Made by a program: the position numbers and the translations under genes. The notes under the pieces were generated by a model. That model did not search any database. It worked only from the letters and a program-made list of their open reading frames with translations, and was not told the DNA's origin. Positions 31,386 to 42,407 of a stretch of 64,000 bases of DNA are shown piece after piece. The stretch spans positions 22,435,964-22,499,963 of the forward strand of contig OX638370.1 in NCBI GenBank assembly GCA_951812925.1, written 5' to 3'. Every line of letters starts with the position of its first letter. The first letter of the stretch is position 1. Origin of the DNA: Calliopum simillimum. Lineage: Eukaryota; Arthropoda; Insecta; Diptera; Lauxaniidae.

Positions 31386-32875
31386 CTTTTTTTTGCCTGT
31401 AAGATTGTGCGGTCTAATGTCCACATATGAATAACATGTGCGGTTCCTATCATTAAAACACTTTAAAACAAAATAAAAATTACAATTTTTGATCGATGTT
31501 AGTTTTGTTGAGCACGAGTTCAAGTTTTCAAAAAACTGATTTATTATTTTGTATCAAAATTGATATTTTCGATCACACACACATAACGATTTTCGAGAAC
31601 TTAGTATCACAATTGCACTAAATTAGACTGGAAGAAACAAAAATTCCAGTGAACATTTATTTTCTATTATGATAAGCAATAAATGGCTAATAAAAGATTT
31701 AAGCCAAAATACTTGAGTACAACGTTTATGGTTTATTCTACCCGCATAATACGTGTATATACGAATAGTATATTCAAAGTTTATATGCTTAAACTGCCTT
31801 ATCAATTGGTCTAAATGCTTTTCAATACCACATTTTTTGTTTTATAAAAACTTATACATTGACATTGACACTTGGTACATACAGCAGGTTGTGCCTTAAA
31901 GCAAATACTCTTGTTACACATACAAACATACTTGCTTACAATATGTGTAACACTACACAATCATATCAAAAGGCCGGCTAATCACGCAAAAGTCACTTGG
32001 TTTTTTATCTTTGAATTCGTGGTGTTTTCGAAGGTTAAATTGATTTTTGATGGTATTTTGTTTTTTTTTTAATGATTGATTGCGTCTGCAAAACTTAATG
32101 AAAATAATATTGAAAAAAACAACAAAAATTAATATGACAATGTTGGTTCTGCTTATTTTTGTTTCACTGCTTGGTCTATAAGGTGTGTCTTTAATAAACG
32201 TTTACTTTTGCCAAAACTATTATAAGATACTTGAAGCTTTTTTTGATAATTTTTCAAGATATCTTTGTTAAATATAATTTTGTGCAATAAAAGCGCTATG
32301 ATGACACGCCATAATCCGGAAATAACCTAACCTATAACCTAACCTTGTGCAATAAACGGTTTTTCTTTTTTTTAGGAATTTCGTAAGTTATTAAATTCAT
32401 ACCTAATTACATATTTCTACAATAATTTATTTCTTTCACAACTTTTCTTCTATATTTTTACAACTTACATATATTATATTAATGGTTTGCCACTTTTGTA
32501 TGTCATCATTGTTAGTTTGCGCATTATCTTAATTTCTTAATAATTTGCAATTAACTTAGTTTTAATATTTTTTTTTTTCGCAGAATTTTTGTTGAAATCA
32601 TTTTAATGACATTGGAAAGTTTCAACTTCTTTATCTTTAACTAAATACTTATAATGATAGTTAAAACTACCATTATTTTAAAGACAATATTACCCCAAAT
32701 AGAAGAATCAATGTCCCCAGCGAGAAAATGATATTTTCAGTAATCCATTTTTTTTTTTGCCTCTCTTTTACGAGCTATGTAAGTGTTTAACCGATTTTTA
32801 TTTTTTTTTTTGTTTTTTAAAAGAAAGGTACTGTAATTTAGAAAGCACAAAATTATTCTCATAACTTGCAATTAA
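31386..32875. other. Intergenic, no gene recognised
   Basis: AT-rich. One notable word is AACCTAACCTATAACCTAACC at 32324-32344, four AACCT units. No bounded repeat or coding frame supported. Confidence 0.4.
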
Positions 32876-33330
32876 CCCTTCCATGCCCAACATTGTATAT
32901 TTGCACTCATGCAACATTGTATATTTGCGCTCAAAACTCGGTTATTTAATATTTTTTTCGCCAATTACGAATTTGGTTCAATAGTTTGATATATGTTGCT
33001 TGCTTATTAATAGATTTACCTTCATAAGCATTAATAGTTATCATTTGAATTATGTTCTTTGCTATGTCCACACGTGCGAAAAAAATTATGCAAAAAGCGG
33101 ATGTATATTTAACATTATTAAAAATCAATATATATATAAATTTAGATCAAAAAGGACATAAAATATCTAAAAACATGAAAGAGAATCAGAAAAATAAAAT
33201 AATTACACAAAAAAGGTCTTAGTTGTTCCTCAGGAATTTTCTAAAGTCAGTGTTGCCTATGGGCAACATTGGGCACTAATGGACATATTTTGAATAATTT
33301 TATCTTTTGCATTAGGGATACTTTCCATGG

Positions 33331-33729
33331 CTAAAAATCATAAAAATATGCAAGTTTCATTGGGAAAACTCCTCTGATGGACCAGAAAAAAAGCAAAGAA
33401 TAGTAAATTTTTCGAATATTAAAGAAAACCCACAACAACCTAATACAGAGGAAGACATGAAAAATGAATTTGAATAAAAAAAAGAAAACGAGATTTTTGA
33501 TAAAATCAACTTTGGAAATTTTAAAATGAATTGGTGTTTCAGGAATTTTATATGAGTTCTGTCTGTAAGTTGGAGAGAAACCACACAAAATGTTTTGAAC
33601 AGAAATATATTCAGGCATTGTCCAACATTCGATCTCCAACATTTCGAAAACTTTAAATTTTAAAGTGTTCTTCGAGAATGGTTTTACTTCTAATGATCGA
33701 ATTATAAAATAAACGTTTCTGAGGAGCAC
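33331..33729 (-). other. Unassigned open frame inside the piggyBac
   Basis: 132 codons on the strand opposite to the recognisable transposase fragment. A MPEYISV phrase loosely recalls the EYISVDE motif of piggyBac transposases, but the following residues do not continue the match. Either a locally inverted, decayed transposase segment or chance. Confidence 0.2.
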
Positions 33730-33789
33730 TACCGTGTACAGAATTTGATCTTGGGGATTGGGGTTTTCTTATTAAAAACGAAGGATAAC

Positions 33790-33895
33790 TATGTATATAT
33801 GTATGTATTCTCCTTAAACTCCTAGGAGGAGCATAGGGCCATTATGAGACGTTTCCATTTGTTGCGATCCCTTGCGATGACCGCTATATATGGGT
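33790..33895 (-). mobile_element. RTE-type LINE 3' end inserted in the piggyBac
   Basis: Minus strand: VIARDRNKWKRLIMALCSS then a stop, then GGAGTTTAAGGAGAATACAT and an (ATACAT)n tail. It is the same family as 13305-13565, here about 100 bp. Confidence 0.65.
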
Positions 33896-34049
33896 ACAAA
33901 TTCTTCTTGGGTTGAACCTCCAAAACCTTCGTGTGCACAGGCCTGCTTAGCGGTAGGAACAACTTGTAATAATCGTCTAGGAAACTGTTTTCTAAGTCAA
34001 GCAAAATAGTTATGTAGCTTAAGAGCACGGGGATCACACTGTAAAGCTT

Positions 34050-34247
34050 TTGAGTAATCCTAGTTCAGCTATTGATCGCTTTAATGACCACATGGGAGGT
34101 GTTGACCTTTTCGATATGTTGCTGGAACTATATATGATTAACCATAATTTCAAGAAATATTATCTGCGCTCAGTATCTTGGTGCATAAATGTATTGAATG
34201 CATTTTATCTCTTACTCTTACTTGGGTATAAGGCCAATATGCAATGA
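34050..34247 (+). pseudogene. piggyBac transposase fragment
   Basis: 65 codons with FNDHMGGVDLFDMLLELYMI followed by KYYLRSVSWCINVLNAFYLL. The HMGGVDLFD block is the signature of the DDE_Tnp_1_7 (piggyBac) catalytic domain and includes its third acidic catalytic residue. The upstream two catalytic Asp motifs cannot be read in frame. The fragment lies 380 bp from the right terminal repeat, as expected for the C-terminal part. Confidence 0.75.
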
Positions 34248-34686
34248 CTTTTATCCTTTCTAAGACACTTCCGTTGGACTTTTGATATACCACTATCTTA
34301 GCTGCCTTGTGGATGCCACTCAAGTGCTGTAAATTTCGCTGTTTGGTCTTCGGATCTCTTTTAGGTGTATTTCATAGTTTGGGATGGTGCAAATTCTAAA
34401 AAAAAATTATATTCAAATTCAATATAAAAACTGTATTGTTCATTAATTTTTTTTTATAAAGTTCACCAGCAATGCCCTATGTTGCCTATAGGCAACATCT
34501 TCCAGAGAACAAACTAGGATAAGAAGGACCTTGAAATTAAAAATATTTGTTCCTTAGGTCTATATTGGCAACTGTATAGCCTCAAAAAATTTTTAAATCC
34601 CCCCAAATTAATTCGGGCATGAAAGGGTTAAGGCATTCAAAAACAGTATCAAAACTTTCCATATAAATAGGGGAATGTAACCGGTT

Positions 34687-35652
34687 CACAGTGGTCCGAA
34701 AGGCTAATCTAATGGAAAGGCTAATGGAATAAAGTCATAACTCCTGTTTGGAAGCAGCTAAAAGCCTGAAATTTTCAGCAATGAAATATATTATAGAAAG
34801 GGTACTTCACAATAAAAATGGGCGGTATACGTCAAGTGGGCGTGGCGCAACTTCTACATGGTAGTAGGTAGAGACCCGAGTTTTTAGGGTTTTACTTTAT
34901 TATGGAAATAGTACTTTACATCAAAATGAACGGTGTACGTCAAGTGGGCGTGGCACATGCCTTCTTCGTTTTTTCACTGATTTGATTTAATCATCATTAT
35001 AACAAAGCATCAGATGGTTAACACAAACAATTACAATCTACCAGAATAATTTTCAAACATCTTCTTTCCTCGCTTCTTGTTAAATTAGCCATTATAAAGC
35101 TATTTCCGTATAAAAGGTGCGTAACCTAAAAATGCAATAAAAATTGAAGGGGCACCTAGTGGCAGCTAATTTTTTCTTCATTATTTACATGACAATTCAT
35201 AGATAAGAGAAGCATAAACAGTTTTGCAATATCGATCAATATGGATAGTTAAAAGTTTAACTAAACTTTGGGATACACAAAAAAGTAGTACAAAAAAAAT
35301 ACACTTTTTACATTAATTTTTTCTCCCCAAAAGATATTTTAATTGAACACATATTTACAGTAAAATTAATTCATACCTGACTTAATTCAGGAAAAAAACA
35401 ATAATTTAAAAAAGTTTTCTAGTTCACTCACACGAACTCTTCAAAGATGCTGCTAAAAATAGACTGTGGTCTTATAATAACTGCATTGATGCAATTGCTC
35501 ATGTTTCGATCAAAAAATGCGTAAATGTAAACAAACAATATACCGTTATGAACTGTTGTCAGTTCTCAATCAACTAGTAAAAAAGTTTCATGCTTTTGAA
35601 AAACTAGAAAATTGACTTTATTCCATCTAGATTGACCTTTCGGACCACTGTG
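34687..35652. mobile_element. Non-autonomous Transib-like element (966 bp, 5-bp TSD CGGTT)
   Basis: The termini CACAGTGGTCCGAAAGG and its complement flank 966 bp. The 5-bp repeat CGGTT borders both ends (34682-34686 and 35653-35657). Removing the insert and one CGGTT restores the terminal repeat of the host pogo-like element (AACCGG-TTGTGGGCC, as at its other end), which independently confirms the boundaries. The first seven bases, CACAGTG, are identical to the V(D)J recombination signal heptamer, as expected for RAG1-related Transib ends. No transposase core inside; GTGGGCGTGGC repeats occur at about 34847 and 34947. Confidence 0.7.
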
Positions 35653-36009
35653 CGGTTGTGGGCCGGGTTTCGTTTTTTGCCCGTAACTTACATTCAAGTA
35701 TACATTTTTCGGACTTGTGGGTACCAATGGAAAGCTAGAGGCAGTAGGTAACACAAAAAAAAAAAAAAAACAATTTTTCTATAATTTTTCAACAAATTTT
35801 TTTTAACAAATTTTGTAAAGAGCTTGTTTTTGGACAAAAAAAATTGTGTAACCGGTTGTGGGCCACCCTGAAAAATCCACTTCAAATGCAAAATTATGAA
35901 GAAAAACCAGAGAAACCAAAGAAATATGTATTATCAAAATTTATTTATGAATGAAGCCTCTAGTGGCGAAAAAACATCAAGAAAATGTGACTTTTTCAAA
36001 TCATGTATG

Positions 36010-36376
36010 AAAGCTCTTTTTTATACCAGCGCATTTCAAATCCACAAACCGATCGCAGCCACCGTTGCATTTGATCGAATTGGCTTTTGTCAATTTTTGG
36101 TGGCAGAAGGTCCAAACAGATCAGACAAAAGTCCAAATCTTCTTCGTCAGAATCCTTCTTTGTTTGCTTCATGCATTTGGCCGAATTTTTGGCTGGTGGT
36201 GTTGCCTTGCGTTTGGCCTTTTTAATGGGCGTTGGAGCAGCTCGCTTTTTTGCTGCTTTTTCGTGAAAAGTAGCAACAGTTTCCGGTGACGTTAAAATGG
36301 TGCTTGCCATTGACTTTCGGCCGCGATTTGATGATTTTTTGGGTGTAGTGGCTTGCAAGGGGCCAAGTTCATCCAA
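36010..36376 (-). pseudogene. Relic of pogo-like transposase C-terminus with PHD-like finger
   Basis: Minus strand: MDELGPLQATTPKKSSNRGR, then a PMASTILTSPETVATF-type linker (here KSMASTILTSPETVATF), a Lys/Arg/Pro-rich stretch, DSDEEDLDFCLICLDLLPPK, and after one frameshift CNGGCDRFVDLKCAGIKKSF. The finger lacks its last Cys pair. The catalytic core is missing. It shares the linker with the relic at 2262-2625. Confidence 0.65.
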
Positions 36377-36915
36377 AAGACAGCTAACAGAAGTCGATTA
36401 ATTTATTTTATGGTGGCCCACAACCGATTACAAAAGGTGGCCCACAACTGGTAACGGCAGCCATCCCTTAAGTGACTGGCAAAGTTCTCGTGGCGAAAAT
36501 TTTTTAGCAAACTCGTTATAAAATCGGAAAATTTAGCGCAAATACTGCATAAAAATGCATAACACTCACCTATTTGCAATATTTCACTTCGCTTTATCAC
36601 ACTCGCAAAATCTTCAGAAATTACTTTATTGAAAATTTCTTCGTCAATTTTTTTTGTTTTGTTGTAGCTGCGGGTCAGATGCGTCCTTTCACTTCAGTGT
36701 TTACACTAATACTGTCTATTGTCAATGTTCACAATACCTCATACTCAGATCTGTCATATTTTATAAACGTCAAAAAATACAAGGGGCGGCCCACAACCGG
36801 TGACGGGCTACAGCCGGTTACATTACCCTACAAAAAAAAAACAGCTTCCACAGTGTTATGCTATATTATTAAGGGTTCTTGTCTCTGAAACCAATATTTA
36901 ATTTTTAATCCCTTA

Positions 36916-38209
36916 AAGAGTGTGTCGAAAAAAACTTATGCACGCTCAAAGTTAAATAAAACTTAAACCGTTCAATTTAAAAATTCTTAAAAATATGTGA
37001 ATTTATTAATATATTATAGAAATTCATTAAACAAAATATTGGAATATTAATCGGAATTTATAAATCTATCCACCTTTTCCGGGAATTCTGCCATTAACGA
37101 TTTTATAGTAGTCTCCGTTACTTTTTTGGAGGAGCCGGCCCATTTACGCTTGAAGTCAGACTTGTCCTGGGATAACTTTCCTGTGTTCTTCAATTCCCTT
37201 TTCACAAGTGCTCAATATCTCTCCATAGGCCGGAGTTCTGGACAGTTGGGTGGGTTTGCCTCCTGTAGTACAAAATTTACATTATTATTTGCATACCACT
37301 CATGGGCCTTTTTTCCATAGTGGCATGATGTTAAATCAGGCCAGAAATATGTATGCACTCTGTGCTGTTTTAGAAAAGGCAAAAGCCGTTTTTGAAGACA
37401 TTCCTTGATATACATTTCTCTATTTATCGTTCCTGATGTCACAAATGCTTGGCTTCTTTTGCCACAACTGAAACAAAGAAACTTCTTTGGGAATTTTGTT
37501 TACTCTTTTATCCGGTATTGTTCCTTAACATTACCTCGTCCATCAGCCATATAAAAATCTTATCCCGGAAGTTGCGAAAAGTCGGCCAGAACATAGGTTT
37601 CATCATCCATCACGCAGCACGAAAATTTTTTTATAAAATTGGACCTCAATTTTTTAGCTCGTTTTTCTGCTTCCTAATTCTTTACCGCATTGCGATCTGG
37701 AACTTTCTGAACTTTATATGACTTCAACCTAGCATTAACTTTGATTCTGCACACAAAATAATTAGAGCATTTAACTACACGAGCTGCTTTTCTGACAGAA
37801 GTGTTCGGAGCTCTTCGAAAGAGTTGTTTGTCAGCTTTTGCCTTACCAATACTTCTTGGACCTTTTTTATTTCCTGATCCAGGTTTTCGTGCAATGTTTA
37901 AGTCTTCTTTATACTGTTTAATGGCTTTTGGAACAGTGTGACGATGAACCTTGAGTTCTGTTGCTATTTTCTTGAAAATTCACAATGGATTTTTTTGAAA
38001 AGTTTTAGTTATTTTTTCACGTCCTTTTTTTTCGCTGTCCATTTTGAATGAAATAAGAATTGAAAATGTATAATTTGAATATAAGTATATAATATGTTGT
38101 ATATTTTTAAAAGCTAATGTGATTGAAAAAAAAAAAAAAAAATGATTCGTTGGACACAGGATAAGTTATGGCTGAAAAAGTGTGTATAAGTTTTTTTCGA
38201 CACACTCTT
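36916..38209 (-). mobile_element. DD37E Tc1/mariner-type transposon, near full length
   Basis: Ends AAGAGTGTGTCGAAAAAAAC and its complement agree for about 25 of 28 bases and abut TA duplications (36914-36915 and 38210-38211). 1294 bp is the normal size for this superfamily. It encodes one transposase on the minus strand with a few lesions. Confidence 0.85.
37080..38045 (-). pseudogene. DD37E transposase with several stop codons
   Basis: Minus strand from a Met at about 38043 (MDSEKKGREKITKTFQKNPL, then a stop) through a helix-turn-helix region (KELKVHRHTVPKAIKQYK) and a second paired-type domain (KADKQLFRRAPNTSVRKAA). Catalytic region: CCVMDDETYVLADFRQLPG, then TSGTINREMYIKECLQKRLL, FWPDLTSCHYG and NCPELRPMERY, giving D, D and E with 37 residues between the last two. 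Four or so stop codons (after NPL, after VKN, after QLPG, after RIKE, after MERY) inactivate it, yet the frame is otherwise well kept. Its relative at 6896-8841 is more decayed. Confidence 0.8.
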
Positions 38210-38799
38210 TAGAATCTGTTTTCATGAGTATTTTAGCCTCAATTTTCTAAAAACTGGGTTTAAATGTACTTCAAGAAAGGATATCTAGAAATCTCGCAGG
38301 TATATGAGGGATTTTGACCTCGGATTGGGAATCAGCGTCAAAAAGTACGCATGGGTCTTATATGTCTAGTCAAGTTTAGTGTCTGTATTTTTGATCTATT
38401 TTGAAGTATGCCTTCATAGAATTCAATGTATTTAAGACCAGAGGTAATATGCTGAACCCATCCATATATGGAATAACTCTGAGACAAATGATGACATTGG
38501 AAACGTCTACAGCTTTATACTTTCATATATCCAGCTTTACTTTCATGGTCGGTGAAGCAAAAGACGATATCAACCAAAAAAGTTTTATCATCAATTTTTG
38601 CAGTGGGCATTATTTATTCCGTTGCCTTCTACATACATTACTAAATCTCATCTAACGGTCTCAAATAGTTTCAGGACTTTGACGTGTTTTATTTTTGAGA
38701 GGCCTAGTACCCCTCAATTATCCAGCGAACATTATTTGTATTGGTGCTCTTTACGCGTGCAACAAATTTTTACTATCTGCGTCAGGTAGCCATAAATCT

Positions 38800-40050
38800 G
38801 ATGAATTCATTTTTAGGTGCACCATCAACTTTTTTCGACTAAAACTTAGCATTTTCCATTACTAAGACACTATGAAAATTTCATTAAAATCGGTCGGTTA
38901 GTTTCCGAGTCCATTAGGAGAAAATATTGAAACAAACGAAATCTCATTTTTATATAGATAGTAGACTAGCATTTCCCGGTGCGCGTTGCTATCCTTTCTC
39001 TTGTACATAGGGACTCTTGGGTGCAGAAAATTTGTTTGCACTAAAATATTGTATAAAGTCATGAATCACGAACCACCCGTTCAAATTTTAAGCTAGAGGT
39101 ACCAAAATTTGACACAAGATGGAATCTAGTGCGGAGATTTCGAAAAACACTGTCTCTTAAAAAGATGGTGACTTGCGTTACCAACTTATACTTTGGATGT
39201 ATCGATATGATAAGCTAATTTTTGGAAAGCGAGGCACTGCCTACTTTTTTAGCCTATAACTTAGCCTTTTTTATACTAAGACACGGTAAAAACTTCTTTA
39301 AAAACGGTTAGTTATGTAGTTTCCTAGTCAATAAGGGACGAATACAAGAACAAATAAAATGTAATTTTTATAAAGTTGATTTTCGTTATTTTGTCATAAC
39401 TTGAAAACTATAAGAGACAGCTCTAAATTTCTAACATTTTTGAAATAAGCGCAGCCAATTTGATGGAAGTTGATACCCATTTTGAAAAAAAATTCGAACA
39501 CGCCCTAGCTTTGTATGAGATTTTGAGATGAGATTTTTACTGTCTTAATGTAAAAAACATCTGTACCGAATTTCAAGAGCCAAATTTATCTATTATTACT
39601 GTATATGGCCGTTTTGGTACAAACCCGTCCACTGTGCGCCGTACAGGAAAACCAATATACTTATATAAACTTTCGGTTCAAACGTTTGGGAGCCTATAAG
39701 GAACACACATACAAACACTCATTTTTATAAATGGATATTTCCACAGAATGGTAAACCGTGAGCCAAAATATTAAATTATCATGTCTCTGAAACTATTTAA
39801 CGTACATAAGTGAGATTTGGTGAATATATAAAAAACGCCAAGACAAATAATGTGCATTGAGAATATTTAACGCACATGAATGAGATTTGATACATGTGTA
39901 CAGAACGCCAGGAAAAATAAGGTTTAGAGAGAAAATAGGCGATGCCACGCCCCTAAAAAAAAATTCATAATTAACGAGATTTAGTACACATATAAAATGG
40001 ATAGGGGCAAATAAAATTTTTTGATAAAATTGGTGATGTCAGTCAACATA
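38800..40050. repeat. Degenerate interspersed repeat with GGTTAGTTTCCGAGTC phrases
   Basis: Contains imperfect internal repeats. CGGTTAGTTTCCGAGTC with AACAAACGAAAT occurs near 38890-38945 and in variant form near 39310-39360. TTTAACGCACATGAATGAGA-type units recur near 39795, 39868 and 39970. The part 39290-39655 is a diverged direct copy of 42050-42407 plus 44507-44560. Confidence 0.5.
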
Positions 40051-40716
40051 ACAAGATAAGATGAAGAACTTTAACCGGAAAATCCTGGTTTTTTGAAAGA
40101 TTTTCAATTTAAAATTTGTATAGTGGAAAAAAATGTCCCTTGCAATCCTGATTAAAATTTAATTTACATCAATGCAAAACATTCTAAAATTAGTCACTTT
40201 GAAATGTTGCCTTAGTGTTCCCTGAAATCGTCGTTTGGATTGTTGGTGACAAACACCACATCTGTTTTTGTCTCGTGCAACCGCCGCACAATGGGGGATT
40301 GTGGCCATAAATAGGTAAAATTTGAAAGTACTATGGACTTAAAAAATGTTTACGCCAATCGTCAGATAATACTTAGGGACGAAAAAAAAAAACTATAAAA
40401 GTTTAAAATTTTTTTTTTGTTTAGCAACACAGTGGGTCCAAAGTTGGACCTTAAACAGCAATAATGCTCTACAGAACTTTTAAAATTAGAAACTGCTGAA
40501 TAAACGCTTTAGTTAATTTGTTTTAAGCCCGATTCACTAATGTAGCATATCATTAGAAAGAACATTGTTTCTTCTTTGTTAAAAATATTTTTTTTTTTTT
40601 TTGCCAATTTTATGTGAATTATAGTGATTTTTCAATTTAAAAAAAAAAATGGTAAAAATGGAAAAATTGCAAACTTTGACATTAAAAAACAAAAAAATAC
40701 ATTTTCTGATTTACAT

Positions 40717-41250
40717 TAGCCATGTTCACGACTCGGTGCAAAAGGTCTTGCATCATAGCATTTGAAAATAGGTGTTGAAAAATTTTGCTGTACAACAACA
40801 AAATATATAGGATTGAATTTACATTTGCATTTACATTTTCTATACTAAAAACCTTTAGCATAAAAATATCATGTCATCTTTAAAATAAAAATTTTTTGTT
40901 TATGCTCTCGTTCTCTTTGCTCATACGATTTTCTCAGAGAAATATATTTTTTCGCAGCTTGCAATGCTTATACTTTATTATTTTCAATAGCCATGTTCAC
41001 GATCCGGTGCAAAGGTCTTGCATCATAGCATTTGTAAATAGGTGCTGAAAAATTTTGCTATACAACAACAAAATATATTGGAATGAATTTATCATGCTTT
41101 ATGCATTTTCTATACTAAAAACCTATAGCATAAAAACATCATAGCATTTTCCAAATAACAATTTTTTGTTTATACTCTCGTTCTCTTTGCTCATACGATT
41201 TTCTCAGAGAAATAAAATTTTCGTAGCTTGCAATGTTTATACTTTTAATA
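40717..41250. repeat. 271-bp tandem duplication
   Basis: A unit starting TAGCCATGTTCACGA at 40717 repeats at 40988 and runs to about 41250. Shared blocks include GGTCTTGCATCATAGCATTT, TACAACAACAAAATATAT and CTCGTTCTCTTTGCTCATAC. About 90 percent identical by eye. Confidence 0.75.
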
Positions 41251-41629
41251 TTGCTCACAATCAAGTGGAAATTATTGCTATTTTGCTATTTTGCAAGTCT
41301 AAATGCTCCGGATTGTGAACACGGCTAATATAATATGTGGCCAAGTATGCTTAATCGAAATGCAAAGTCCTTTTTTGAGAACTTTTTTTCTATGAATTTT
41401 TTCCTGTTTCAGTTTTTGAGAAAAAAAATTATTTTTATTTCTTTATATTCTTCAACGTTTTACAATAGATATATTGATTTCAAGCTTACTGTCTGCTTAA
41501 ATTCGGAAAATGCTTTTTTAACGATAGGGTAGGAGTATATTCACTCCTTTCAGCCCCTTGGAAATCGCCCTCACTTTACTTGGACATACCATAGCGAAGC
41601 ATTTTAGCAAATCTTATAATTTGCGCCAA

Positions 41630-42030
41630 GTAGGGCGTGGCACTGCCCATTTTTTCATTGAAAATTGTTTTTCCAAATGCCCTTTGCATATTTACCAGAT
41701 TTTGTCTATTTACGTCAAGCAGTTTCTGAGATATGATGAAACAGCATTCAGAGGGGCGTGGCACCGCCCACTTTTCTAGTGAGAACTATTTGTTTTAATT
41801 GTCTTAACTTATGTACCCAATCATATCTAAATGCGGCAAATATTGTCAGAGAAATAATGAATTTATTTTTTTGAGGGCGTGGCACCGCCCTTTTTTCCAG
41901 TGAACATTATTTGTCCTAATGATTTTTACATATTTACTAAATCTCGTTTATCTGCGTCGAAGGGATTCGGAGATATGATTAGTTGATTTTTTGGAGGGCG
42001 TGGTACCGCCCATTTTTTTAGCATATAAAT
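41630..42030. repeat. Four ~121-bp units with GGGCGTGGCACCGCCC
   Basis: The GC-rich word GGGCGTGGCACCGCCCA or variants occurs near 41632, 41754, 41876 and 41998, spaced 120-122 bp. Each is followed by TTTTCCAGTGA-like sequence and an ATTTGTCCTAAT-like block. Confidence 0.65.
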
Positions 42031-42049
42031 TAGCCTTTTTTTGTACTAA

Positions 42050-42407
42050 CACAATGTGTCAACTTCTTTAAAAACGGTTAGACAGTTTCCGAGTCAATAA
42101 GGGACAAATACACAAACAAACAAAATCTAGTTTTTATAAAGTAGATTTTCGTTTATTTCGCATAACTTAAAAACTATAAAAGATAGCTCAGAATTTTTAA
42201 CATTTTTGAAATCAGCAGGGTCAAGTTATTGGAAATTGATACCCATTTTGAAAAAAAATTCCGACCACGCCCTAACTTTGTTTGGGAGGTAGGCGTGTCC
42301 GTTGGCGGATTTTGTTCGTATTTACAGAATTTTATTATTATATATTATTTTATTATTTAAAAAACATCTGTGCCAAATTTCAATAGCCTAGCTCTATTAT
42401 TACTATA
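42050..42407. repeat. Diverged copy of 39290-39655, split by the element at 42408-44506
   Basis: Shared in order with 39290-39655: AACTTCTTTAAAAACGGTTA, TTTTTATAAAGT-GATTTTCG, CATAACTT-AAAACTATAA, TTGATACCCATTTTGAAAAA and ATTATTACT. The match resumes at 44507 with GCCGTT and TGTGCGCCGT. The earlier copy thus shows the uninterrupted sequence. Confidence 0.65.

Larger units (their letters stand above)
32876..34627 (+). mobile_element. piggyBac-type transposon with TTAA duplications
   Basis: CCCTTCCATGCCC at 32876 pairs with GGGCATGAAAGGG ending at 34627 (12 of 13), and TTAA flanks both sides (32872-32875 and 34628-34631). This is diagnostic of piggyBac. A palindrome GTTGCCTATRGGCAAC occurs once near each end (33251-33266 and 34484-34499). 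The transposase is broken and an RTE LINE 3' end is inserted at 33790-33895. Confidence 0.85.
34670..36828 (-). mobile_element. Pogo-like transposon with nested Transib-like insertion
   Basis: GGGGAATGTAACCGG at 34670 pairs with the complement of GGGTAATGTAACCGG ending at 36828, each flanked by TA. The word GGCCCACAACYGG occurs in either orientation near 35653, 35852, 36414, 36436 and 36787, a candidate transposase-binding motif. A 966-bp element (34687-35652) sits 17 bp inside the left end. The transposase survives only as a C-terminal relic. Confidence 0.8.
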
